Assembly: GCA_003218935.1 (NCBI GenBank)
Contig: QHPA01000280.1
Coordinates: 1 to 5,529 of the forward strand
Direction of reading: 5' to 3'
Source: Verrucomicrobiota bacterium
GTDB lineage: Bacteria > Verrucomicrobiota > Verrucomicrobiia > Limisphaerales > AV2
DNA: 5,529 bases
The position numbers and the translations under genes were made by a program. Within the stretch, counting starts at the first letter, position 1. The number at the start of each line of letters is the position of its first letter. Under the pieces are notes generated by a model, which saw nothing but the letters and a program-made list of their open reading frames with translations, did no database searches and was not told where the DNA came from. Below are positions 1 to 5,529 of this stretch, in pieces.

Positions 1-2
1 CA

Positions 3-197
3 ACTTGGAATCACAACTTCATTCCCAACAGCGAGCGACTTGTGAGAGTGACCGCGGGCCTAATTGATGGGCAAACGTTCTCCTTTTGCTTCGAGGAACT
101 GGTGTCGCTGTTACGCAGAAGTGCCATGCCGGCGTCGCGATGCTGCCGCATCGTCGTTATTGTCGCGCCTTGGCGTTTGGTAGGTAGGAGACGATGA
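3..197 (+). CDS. Possible 3' end of an unidentified CDS (uncertain)
   Basis: The frame is open from the left edge to a TGA at 195-197, about 64 codons, and its stop abuts the integrase stop (TAA at 198-200 on the minus strand), giving a tail-to-tail arrangement with no gap. I recognise no domain. The visible part has a moderately hydrophobic stretch followed by a basic, Arg-rich tail. The antisense frame sharing the same third positions is also open (ATG at 151 to stop at 11-13, 46 codons), so one may be the shadow of the other, or neither may be coding. Listed only because nothing else explains these 197 bases. Confidence 0.25.
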   Translation, partial: TWNHNFIPNSERLVRVTAGLIDGQTFSFCFEELVSLLRRSAMPASRCCRIVVIVAPWRLVGRRR

Positions 198-1349
198 TTA
201 CGCGGTCGGTTTCGAGAACGTCACCCGTTGCGCCATGTCCGCGCTATGCTGGTCGCGCAGGTGGCCGTAAACCCGCATCGCGAGCGCGCCCCCGTCGCTG
301 TGGCCCAGCCAACGCGAAACAGTCGGGATGTCCACGCCCGATTCAATGCACCGCGTCGCGAATAGATGCCGCAAGTCATGGTGCGTGATTCTTGGGATGC
401 CGAGCAATCGGCAAGCTCGCGTCATGGACTTCTCACATTCGCCAACGCTGCAAACGGGGTCTTCCGGGGAATGGCGTTGGTTCGCGAGGCGTTTCAACAG
501 CGCCCGCATATCAGGAATGATTGGAATGTTGCGTGTCGGGGCCGTGCCATTGGTCTTTCGGTTCTTGGCGTTGTGGACAACGATAAACCCACGCTCAAGA
601 TTCACGTCTGCCCACCGGACTTGGCGGGCCTCGGAAAGCCGGCATCCCGAGAAGGCGAGAAAACGAACCAAGTCTGCGCAATGATGCGCCTGCCCAGCTC
701 CGCTTGTGTCGATTTCATCGAGCATCTTCTCGAACTGGTCCGGCTCTGGCAACTTCAACTCCTTCGGTTTAACGCCAAGCCGTTTCACGTCCTTCGTCGG
801 GTCGTCCACGCCAACTATGCCGGCGCGTTTCAGGATGCCCCGCAGCGTGCCGAGTGTGTTGTTGAAATATTGTTCGTCAACCTGCCCGGCGAATCTTCCC
901 GCCCACTCTTTGCATTCGGCCTCTGAGATTCGATTTAGCTTCATGTCGTCCAAGCCGGACCAAGCGGCGAGCAACTTCTTGATGCAATAACGGCGATAGC
1001 GTTTCGAGCTGTCGGAAAGGGTATGGTCGCTCTCCAGGTCTTGCTCATAGAGTTTGCGCGCCTCTCCGAAGCTGACAGGCGCTCCGGTTTGACGCTTTTT
1101 ACGGAGCTTCGATTTTACGAAGTCGGGCAGCTTGAGTTTGGCAATAGAATAGACGGTCGTTTTGAGCGATTCGCGATAGAGCTTGCCGTCCACCTTCACC
1201 CTGCCGTAAAAAGTCCCTGTGCTGATGTATTGCACCAGGTTTGGGACTTTGGGGAACGATCTCCACTTGCCGTCATTCGACAAGTTGCGGTCGCGAAGTT
1301 CCTTTGGCGTTTTGGCCTTGCCGTTTGTGTCCTCGTTGAACGATTTCAT
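198..1349 (-). CDS. Tyrosine recombinase / site-specific integrase
   Basis: Cuts and rejoins DNA at att sites through a Tyr-DNA intermediate, integrating or excising a mobile element. Numbering from the longest reading (TTG at 1403, 401 residues): residues 57-100 form an arm-binding type N-terminal domain (beta strands with FYGRVKVDGK, then SLKTT and a helix), 110-210 the helical core-binding domain, and 220-395 the catalytic domain. The catalytic set appears complete: Arg255 in FSGCRLSEAR, Lys280 or Lys283, His342 and Arg345 in HHDLRH, His368 in WLGH, and the nucleophile Tyr379 in RVYGHL. I prefer the ATG at 1349 (383 residues) because AGGA lies 8 nt upstream and the extra N-terminal residues are encoded by a DNA direct repeat. 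ATG 1376 (AGGG 9 nt upstream) and TTG 1403 are alternatives. The gene reads away from the neighbouring tRNA-Lys, whose 5' side it borders; elements inserted at a tRNA 3' end usually have int beyond the 3' side. Family assignment is firm; element identity and activity are unknown. Confidence 0.95.
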   Translation of the reverse strand: MKSFNEDTNGKAKTPKELRDRNLSNDGKWRSFPKVPNLVQYISTGTFYGRVKVDGKLYRESLKTTVYSIAKLKLPDFVKSKLRKKRQTGAPVSFGEARKLYEQDLESDHTLSDSSKRYRRYCIKKLLAAWSGLDDMKLNRISEAECKEWAGRFAGQVDEQYFNNTLGTLRGILKRAGIVGVDDPTKDVKRLGVKPKELKLPEPDQFEKMLDEIDTSGAGQAHHCADLVRFLAFSGCRLSEARQVRWADVNLERGFIVVHNAKNRKTNGTAPTRNIPIIPDMRALLKRLANQRHSPEDPVCSVGECEKSMTRACRLLGIPRITHHDLRHLFATRCIESGVDIPTVSRWLGHSDGGALAMRVYGHLRDQHSADMAQRVTFSKPTA

Positions 1350-1363
1350 GGCCTCAATCCTAC

Positions 1364-1385
1364 GGGATACAAACATGGGATACAA
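1364..1385. repeat. Tandem 9-bp direct repeat upstream of integrase
   Basis: GGGATACAA occurs at 1364-1372 and again at 1377-1385 (period 13). The pair lies 15-36 bp upstream of the preferred integrase start and about 55-75 bp from the tRNA 5' end. Short direct repeats next to an integrase gene are typical of arm-type sites bound by the N-terminal domain of tyrosine recombinases, and may also let the protein repress its own promoter. The repeat is seen directly; the function is inferred. Confidence 0.5.
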
Positions 1386-1438
1386 CCCTAAAGTGAAGGC
1401 CAAAAACTCACACCTAACACTTTTGTATTTAGCATGTT

Positions 1439-1514
<76 letters not shown>

Positions 1515-1560
1515 CTCCGTCAAGTACTTCCGCAAACCAGCCGACGGGCGAACAGCCGAA

Positions 1561-1581
1561 TGAGTAACAAACTGAGTAACA
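1561..1581. repeat. Tandem 9-bp direct repeat 3' of the tRNA
   Basis: TGAGTAACA occurs at 1561-1569 and 1573-1581 (period 12), starting 46 bp beyond the tRNA CCA end. Its complement TGTTACTCA loosely resembles the complement of the repeat on the other side of the tRNA (TTGTATCCC), with similar unit length and spacing. It may be an integrase arm-type site of the same or another element using this tRNA. The repeat is seen directly; the function is inferred. Confidence 0.45.
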
Positions 1582-1614
1582 GGGACGTTTTGAATCGGCT
1601 TCGTTTCGCCTTGG

Positions 1615-1634
1615 AGTTCCCGCAAGGGACTTTT
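1615..1634 (+). terminator. Possible intrinsic terminator downstream of tRNA-Lys
   Basis: A short hairpin, AG-(T bulge)-TCCC, GCAA tetraloop, GGGACT, is followed directly by a run of Ts (1631-1634). It lies about 100 nt after the tRNA and before the next plus-strand gene, so it could end the tRNA transcript. The stem is only six pairs with one bulge and the T run is short. Confidence 0.3.
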
Positions 1635-1691
1635 CCTGGTCCGCCGCACTGTGTCTTCGCCGCAAAGCCGACTGTCCGAATCTAAACAATT

Positions 1692-1910
1692 ATGAAAACT
1701 ACAAAGACATTTGTGGTTAGTTTGGCATTCCTGGCGCTGGTTGGCTATGGTGCCTTTACCACCATTCAGTTGAGGCAGTTGCAGTCCAGGGTCACTGCGC
1801 TGGAGCGGTTACAGGCACGCGTTGGCCAGCTTCGCGAGTCGGTTCACGCACTTCAGCAGGAGCAGAAGAATCCCCGCCCACGTCTTCTCAGTCAGAATGA
1901 GAGCCGATGA
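1692..1910 (+). CDS. Small membrane-anchored coiled-coil protein, unknown function
   Basis: 72 residues. A short basic N-terminus (MKTTK) precedes a hydrophobic segment at residues 7-25 that could be a signal anchor or membrane helix. Residues 28-57 then form a four-heptad coiled coil with a/d positions Leu30, Leu37/Leu40, Val44/Leu47 and Val51/Leu54. The tail is polar and Pro/Arg-rich. The predicted topology is a short cytoplasmic N-terminus with the coiled coil outside the membrane. This layout recalls small bitopic proteins such as FtsB/FtsL, but no division genes are nearby and I would not assign that role. No clear Shine-Dalgarno precedes the ATG (upstream is CTAAACAATT), which lowers confidence. 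Its stop overlaps a possible second start (ATGA at 1907-1910). The domain-like organisation, not homology, is why I believe it is coding. Confidence 0.55.
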   Translation: MKTTKTFVVSLAFLALVGYGAFTTIQLRQLQSRVTALERLQARVGQLRESVHALQQEQKNPRPRLLSQNESR

Positions 1911-2008
1911 GCAGTCTAACCGTGCGCGAGTCTGTAGCGAACGGCGGCATCGCGCTGCTGTTTCAATCGACGCGCCTCGTGGCCGCCGTCGCTGTCTGCG
2001 TCTGGTGA
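1907..2008 (+). CDS. Candidate 33-codon small ORF overlapping the preceding gene
   Basis: The ATG at 1907 overlaps the TGA of the previous gene as ATGA, the usual geometry for translational coupling. The frame has 33 codons ending in TGA at 2006-2008. About 25 of the 32 codons after ATG end in G or C, and the product has a hydrophobic C-terminal half rich in Ala, Val and Leu that could associate with membrane. After the stop, another frame stays open from about 2002 to 2150, so this may be the start of a frameshifted or decayed longer gene. No family is recognised. High local GC could account for the third-position bias, so this is tentative. Confidence 0.3.
   Translation: MSSLTVRESVANGGIALLFQSTRLVAAVAVCVW
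1936..1993. other. Long-range inverted repeat / stem-loop
   Basis: AGCG-A-ACGGCGGC (1936-1948) pairs with GCCGCCGTCGCT (1982-1993), giving 12 base pairs with one bulged A and a 33-nt loop. No T run follows, so it is not a standard intrinsic terminator. It lies inside the candidate small ORF, so it could be an RNA structure or a by-product of GC-rich coding sequence. Confidence 0.3.
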
Positions 2009-2337
2009 TACGAACCAGGACATGTCCCAATTCGTCGCGAACCAAATCTGCAAGGCTGATCTGAGGAATACTTTGCTGGGTCGTTTCTCGCCGATTGGAA
2101 GGTATTCTTTCTGCTTACCTCTCAATTGTCGGTGCGGGCATCGACGCTGAGCAACAGAATCTATTGCTATTGTCTCAATGCGGCAGCCCAGCGCCGACGC
2201 CTTTCTTCAAAGACCTTGACTATCGAATGCAAGCCACAAATAGGCTCAAAATGCTCCCAAAGGAATTCCTTTTGTGGGCTCTTGTGCCTTTTCGTGGCCA
2301 AGCTGTCTTACTGTTCTGAAGTGGTGAGCCGGTGGAC
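2009..2337. other. Intergenic stretch without a convincing gene
   Basis: No frame here has a convincing start, codon pattern or recognisable motif. Plus-strand frames at about 2095-2319 and 2126-2341 give low-complexity or implausible products and have no ribosome site. The region separates the plus-strand small gene(s) from the convergent end of the minus-strand regulator. What can be seen is a 14-bp perfect palindrome, AAAGGAATTCCTTT (2259-2272), inside a terminator-like hairpin. A decayed continuation of the candidate small ORF up to about 2150 is possible. Confidence 0.5.
2248..2278 (-). terminator. Possible intrinsic terminator of the kinase-regulator unit
   Basis: On the minus strand, about 60 nt after the regulator stop, CCC-(ACA bulge)-AAAGG, AATT loop, CCTTT-GGG is followed by AGC and ATTTT. 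Location and orientation suit the end of the minus-strand transcript. The stem is interrupted by a three-base bulge and is AT-rich in the middle, so its strength is doubtful. The core palindrome AAAGGAATTCCTTT is symmetric and could instead be a protein-binding site. Confidence 0.35.
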
Positions 2338-3708
2338 CTAAATCTTCTTGGTCTTGCGCCAACGATAGAGGGTGGTCGAGTGAATACCAAGCTGGGCTGC
2401 GACCCAGGTAAGATCGTTGCCGCTGGATTCCAAAAGTTGCCGCGCCATTTCGAGCTTCTGTTTTCGATTGAGAGCGACCGGCCGACCATCCGCTGCCGTC
2501 GGCGCAGTGTGAGATGACTGGTGAAGAGATGCCGCGCGGGAGTTGATTCTTTGGGGGACTTCCCACCAGGCCGCCCGGAGCACGGGGCCGTCGTAGAGTA
2601 TGACCATCCGGTCGATTGCGTTTTTCAATTCGCGCACGTTTCCCGGCCAGTCGTATTGTTGGAATTTATGAATCAGTTCCGGTTCAGCGCTATCAAAATG
2701 TTTGCCGAGCCTTTCGCCGGCCGCCTTCAAAAACGCCAACGTCAGCAGTGAGATGTCGGCCGGACGGGTGCGCAGCGGCGGGACGTGCAGTATGACTTCC
2801 GAGAGCCGATAATAAAGGTCGGAGCGAAACTTCCCCTCCACGATCTCACTTTCCAGGTTGCTGTTGGTGGCGGACAGCACGCGGACCTCCGATTGCAGCT
2901 CGGTGTTCCCGCCGACGCGGCGGGCTTTGCGGGTTTCGAGAAATCGGAGCAATTTCGGTTGGAGTTTGACGTCCAGTTCGCCGATTTCATCGAGAAAGAG
3001 CGTCCCGCCGGCGGCGTGTTCCACCAGTCCTTCGCGTGTCTTGTTGGCGCCGGTGTAAGCCCCTTTCTCCGCGCCAAACAACTCGGCTTCCATGAGTTCC
3101 TTCGGAATCGCAGCGCAATTGACGGCTACAAAAGCGCCGCGGGCGGAGGCGATGTGGAGCGCGTTGGCCACGCGCTCTTTTCCAACGCCGGATTCGCCCA
3201 GGATGAGGACGCTGGCCACGGTTGGGCCGAGGCGTTCGATCGCTTGCCGCAGCGATTTCATGGCCGTTGATTGGCCGACGAGGAGATCTTTCGATCCGAG
3301 AGGTGCGCCGCCGTACAACTGCAGCCAAAGCTTCTGCGAGTCCACTACCTTGCGCAGCGCTTCGAGCCAGCGCTCGTCGCCATCAGAAGTGAGCAGGACA
3401 TCGTACGCGCCATCGCGGGCGGCATTCATGATTTCAGCCGAACTGAGCTGGTCGCTCACGATAATGTAGCAGCGATTGGCTTGCGCAAGCTTGACTCGCA
3501 GTTGCGGCCAGTCGGCGTCGGCAAGCGTTTTGAAGGGGAGTAAGTAAATGAGTTCGGCCGTGTCGTGATTCAAGTCGCGGACCGTGTCCTTGCTGAAGTG
3601 CTGACAGCGGATCCCGAGTTGCCTCAGGCGTGGCGCGCAGTTCCAGAGAGAGCCGTTTCCTAAAACTAAAGCCAACATAAAGTCGGTGGGAGATTGGCAG
3701 ATTTGCAT
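2338..3708 (-). CDS. Sigma54-dependent activator (AAA+, Fis HTH) with degenerate receiver domain
   Basis: 456 residues, a normal length for an NtrC-type enhancer-binding protein. Such proteins bind upstream sites and use ATP hydrolysis to open sigma54-RNA polymerase promoters. Residues 12-122 have a receiver-like alternation of strands and helices but lack the key residues: the acidic pair is replaced by LGNGS, the phospho-accepting Asp by about Leu57 (ELIYLLP), and the conserved Lys by about Thr107 (DVLLTS). AAA+ domain: Walker A GESGVGKE (171-178), sigma54-contact loop GAYTGA (216-221, Tyr for the usual Phe), Walker B GTLFLDE (235-241), sensor I ATN (280-282), arginine finger region FRSDLYYR (294-301), sensor [10 protein letters not shown] (354-361). 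The C-terminal Fis-type HTH is at 413-456 ([15 protein letters not shown]). The ATG at 3708 is the first possible start after an in-frame TGA at 3736-3738. It has no Shine-Dalgarno and sits inside a palindrome. Met11 (3678), just before the first strand, is an alternative start. It lies 77 bp downstream of a hybrid kinase on the same strand. Targets are unknown. Confidence 0.96.
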   Translation of the reverse strand: MQICQSPTDFMLALVLGNGSLWNCAPRLRQLGIRCQHFSKDTVRDLNHDTAELIYLLPFKTLADADWPQLRVKLAQANRCYIIVSDQLSSAEIMNAARDGAYDVLLTSDGDERWLEALRKVVDSQKLWLQLYGGAPLGSKDLLVGQSTAMKSLRQAIERLGPTVASVLILGESGVGKERVANALHIASARGAFVAVNCAAIPKELMEAELFGAEKGAYTGANKTREGLVEHAAGGTLFLDEIGELDVKLQPKLLRFLETRKARRVGGNTELQSEVRVLSATNSNLESEIVEGKFRSDLYYRLSEVILHVPPLRTRPADISLLTLAFLKAAGERLGKHFDSAEPELIHKFQQYDWPGNVRELKNAIDRMVILYDGPVLRAAWWEVPQRINSRAASLHQSSHTAPTAADGRPVALNRKQKLEMARQLLESSGNDLTWVAAQLGIHSTTLYRWRKTKKI

Positions 3709-3722
3709 TGCGTTCGCAATGC
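3705..3722. promoter_or_regulatory. Perfect 18-bp palindrome over the regulator start codon
   Basis: GCATTGCGTTCGCAATGC: two perfect 8-bp arms (3705-3712 and 3715-3722) around TT. The regulator's ATG (3708-3706 on the minus strand) is inside one arm, and the other arm touches a -10-like hexamer. As DNA it has the size of a dimeric regulator's operator. As RNA it forms a hairpin that would bury the start codon. The symmetry is seen directly; operator or translational control is inferred. Confidence 0.5.
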
Positions 3723-3729
3723 TATAATA
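3723..3729. promoter_or_regulatory. Overlapping -10-like elements in the kinase-regulator gap
   Basis: On the minus strand, TATTAT (3729-3724) ends 15 nt before the regulator ATG. Transcription from it would give a leader of only about 10 nt, consistent with the absent ribosome site. I see no good -35 at normal spacing (TTGCCT is only 13 bp away). On the plus strand the same bases give TGCTATAAT, a perfect extended -10 that would drive a transcript antisense to the end of the kinase gene. Either may be chance in this AT-rich spot. Confidence 0.3.
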
Positions 3730-3785
3730 CGCGCTTCAAAACAGGCAAGGCGCGACCGATTCAGTTTCCTTTGCGGGAACACAAT

Positions 3786-5529
3786 TCAGGCCACCTGAGC
3801 CGATTTGGTCCTTTCAAGGTGGAGCGCCTGGCGCACGCGATCGAATTCGGTCTCGATTTCTTTCAACAGACGGGATGAAATTTGTAATGCGCGGCGCCCC
3901 GCGTTTTCTTCAAGCTTTTCGCAAAGGCCGGCCATTTTGACTGCGCCGATGCTGCCGGCGCAGCCGCGCAGGTTGTGAGCCGCGGCCGCGAGTGCCTCGG
4001 CGTCGTACTGCGTGGCTGCGTTTCGCATTTCTCTCAAGCGCTTGGGCGTCTCCTGAATGAAAAGATCGATCAGCTCCGCAACCGGATCGGGTTTGTCGGG
4101 ACGCCGCAATTGCCGCAACAAAGCGAGGGCTGCCGGATCAAGGATCGTCCCGTTTGTGTCGGACGCTTCGGCGAGGGCGAGGTAATCGATGGCCCCGAGC
4201 AGAACTTTTTCGAGAGCATACAACTGGACAGGCTTGCTGATGTAGTCGTCCATGCCGGCGGCAAGACATTTTTCACGCGCGCCGTTCACTGCGTAGCTCG
4301 TCATTGCGATGATGTAGGCGCGCTTAGGCGCGCCGTCGCTTTGACTGGCTTCGCGCTGACGGATTTCCATCGTGGTTTTGTAACCGTCCAGATCAGGCAA
4401 TTGGCAGTCCATGAAAATGATATCGTAATGGACCAGTTCCAGGGCCTGCAGAACCTCACAGCCATTGGCCACGGCGACCGCCCGGCATCCGAACTTCTCC
4501 AGCAAACCAACCGCAACCTTCTGGTTGATGGTGTTGTCTTCCGCGACCAGGACGTGCAACAGGACGGTCGCGGTCAGCACACTGACCAGACAGTCGACGA
4601 GTTGCGCCTGCTTCACCGGTTTGACCAGAAAAGCGCCCACGCCCGCCGCCCTTAGCAGGGCAGTGTCATTGCGCGGGCCTAACGAGGTCATCAGCAACAG
4701 GCGCGTTTGCGCTATCACCGGGTCGGCTTTGATGGTACGGGACAGGCTCAAACCATCCATTCCGGGCATCTGCATATCCAAAATCGCCAGCATGAAGGGA
4801 TCGGTGCCAGCGGCCTCTCGTCGCAGCAGTTTCAATGCTTCTGTTCCATTGGTTGCGGCAGCCGGCCGCATTCCAAGGGCGGCGGTCTGATGGAGCAGAA
4901 TGCTTCGGTTCGTTTCGTTATCGTCCAGGACAAGGACCCGCACTGCGTCGAGAATGCCTTTGCTGGGCGGGGCCGCGACAGGTTGCTTTTGTCTTTCGAA
5001 TTTTGCAGTAAACCAAAACGCTGAGCCCTGGCCCAGAGTGCTTTCGACACCGATCTGGCCGCCCATCATTTCCACCAATTGTTTGGAGATAGCCAGACCA
5101 AGACCGGTTCCGCCGTATTTGCGCGTGGTGGATCCGTCGGCCTGGGAGAAGGCCTGAAACAGGTAAGGCAGCGCGTCGGGAGGGATACCGATGCCGGTGT
5201 CGGTCACAGTGAAGCAGACGGTCACTTGCGTGTTGGTCTCGCTCTCGCGGGTCACGCGAAGGACCACTTCTCCCTTTTCAGTAAACTTGATCCCGTTGAC
5301 TACCAGGTTGGTGATCACCTGGCGGAGTCGGCCAGGGTCGCCGCGCAGGAGCGTCGGCACATCGTCGTAAATGATGGAGATCAGCTCGATCCGTTTGCTT
5401 TGAGCGCGTTCCGCCAGGAGTTCGATAGTGCTTTCGACGGTGCCTCGCAGGTCGAAGTCCAATGTCTCGAACTGCAACTTGCCAGCCTCGATTTTCGAGA
5501 AATCAAGGATGTCGTTGATAATTGTCAAT
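3786..5529 (-). CDS. Hybrid sensor histidine kinase, C-terminal part (HATPase-REC-REC-Hpt)
   Basis: The gene runs off the right edge; 581 codons are visible. The codon at 5528 is TTG inside the typical helix sequence [16 protein letters not shown], so it is not the true start; the sensor region and H-box His lie outside. Visible domains: end of the dimerisation helix (1-20); HATPase (25-178) with N box [11 protein letters not shown]1 DTGIGIP, F box [10 protein letters not shown] and G2 [13 protein letters not shown]1 (196-315) with acidic pair 202-203, Asp251, Thr281, Lys303; REC2 (324-446) with acidic pair 330-331, Asp374, Thr410, Lys432; and Hpt (461-575) with phospho-accepting His518 in [13 protein letters not shown]. 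All catalytic and phosphotransfer residues in view are present, so a His-Asp-His relay toward a separate regulator is expected. It is probably a membrane or cytoplasmic kinase of the BarA/multistep class; the signal is unknown. It lies upstream of the sigma54-type activator in the same direction, but that protein lacks the Asp needed to receive phosphate from Hpt. Confidence 0.97.
   Translation of the reverse strand, partial: LTIINDILDFSKIEAGKLQFETLDFDLRGTVESTIELLAERAQSKRIELISIIYDDVPTLLRGDPGRLRQVITNLVVNGIKFTEKGEVVLRVTRESETNTQVTVCFTVTDTGIGIPPDALPYLFQAFSQADGSTTRKYGGTGLGLAISKQLVEMMGGQIGVESTLGQGSAFWFTAKFERQKQPVAAPPSKGILDAVRVLVLDDNETNRSILLHQTAALGMRPAAATNGTEALKLLRREAAGTDPFMLAILDMQMPGMDGLSLSRTIKADPVIAQTRLLLMTSLGPRNDTALLRAAGVGAFLVKPVKQAQLVDCLVSVLTATVLLHVLVAEDNTINQKVAVGLLEKFGCRAVAVANGCEVLQALELVHYDIIFMDCQLPDLDGYKTTMEIRQREASQSDGAPKRAYIIAMTSYAVNGAREKCLAAGMDDYISKPVQLYALEKVLLGAIDYLALAEASDTNGTILDPAALALLRQLRRPDKPDPVAELIDLFIQETPKRLREMRNAATQYDAEALAAAAHNLRGCAGSIGAVKMAGLCEKLEENAGRRALQISSRLLKEIETEFDRVRQALHLERTKSAQVA

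Noticed and set aside
1692..2008. Rz/Rz1-like spanin pair (phage lysis)
   Set aside because: The anchor plus coiled coil and overlapping second frame are suggestive, but the second frame has no lipobox and no lysis genes are nearby.
2292..2310. Minus-strand TTGGCCACGAAAAGGCAC as a sigma54 promoter
   Set aside because: GG-N10-GC spacing fits, but the -12 half departs from TTGC and no minus-strand gene lies downstream in the window.
2095..2341. Plus-strand frames of 71-74 codons in the intergenic region
   Set aside because: One starts at TTG; neither has a ribosome site, a domain or convincing codon pattern, and one runs past the regulator stop.
2785..3270. Plus-strand 161-codon frame
   Set aside because: Antisense shadow of the AAA+ domain of the sigma54-type activator.
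3975..4655. Plus-strand 226-codon frame
   Set aside because: Antisense to the REC2 and Hpt region of the kinase, which has clear domain motifs on the minus strand.

Overview
The window looks like bacterial chromosome of moderately high GC. The arm-binding and core domains of the integrase resemble those I associate with Verrucomicrobiota (Pedosphaera/Limisphaerales type) or nearby PVC soil and water bacteria. That assignment is from memory of the family, is tentative, and could not be checked by search.

Layout from left to right. Positions 1-197 hold an uncertain open frame that enters from outside the window. Positions 198-1349 (minus strand) encode a complete tyrosine recombinase. It starts 89 bp from the 5' end of an intact tRNA-Lys(CTT) at 1439-1514, so integrase and tRNA are divergent. 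Two different tandem 9-bp direct repeats lie on the two sides of the tRNA (1364-1385 and 1561-1581) and are candidate arm-type or att-related sites. Positions 1692-1910 encode a small membrane-anchored coiled-coil protein. A 33-codon frame overlaps its stop by ATGA. About 330 bp of apparently non-coding DNA follow, with hairpins.

The right half is a signalling unit on the minus strand. The upstream gene (3786 to beyond the right edge) is a hybrid histidine kinase with ATPase, two intact receivers and an intact Hpt domain; its sensor part and phospho-accepting His lie outside the window. Downstream, after 77 bp, is a sigma54-type AAA+ activator with a Fis HTH (2338-3708). Its N-terminal receiver-like domain has lost the phosphorylation residues. 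The 77-bp gap and the regulator start codon carry a perfect 18-bp palindrome next to -10-like sequences, which suggests local or autogenous control.

Working model (inference): the kinase runs a multistep phosphorelay ending on its Hpt. The neighbouring activator is probably not controlled by classical Asp phosphorylation, so either the kinase feeds another regulator or the pair communicates in another way. The left half is a tRNA-linked integration hotspot. I found no complete new defence or mobile system; the pseudo-receiver activator with its start-codon palindrome, and the repeat-flanked tRNA/integrase junction, are the most distinctive items.
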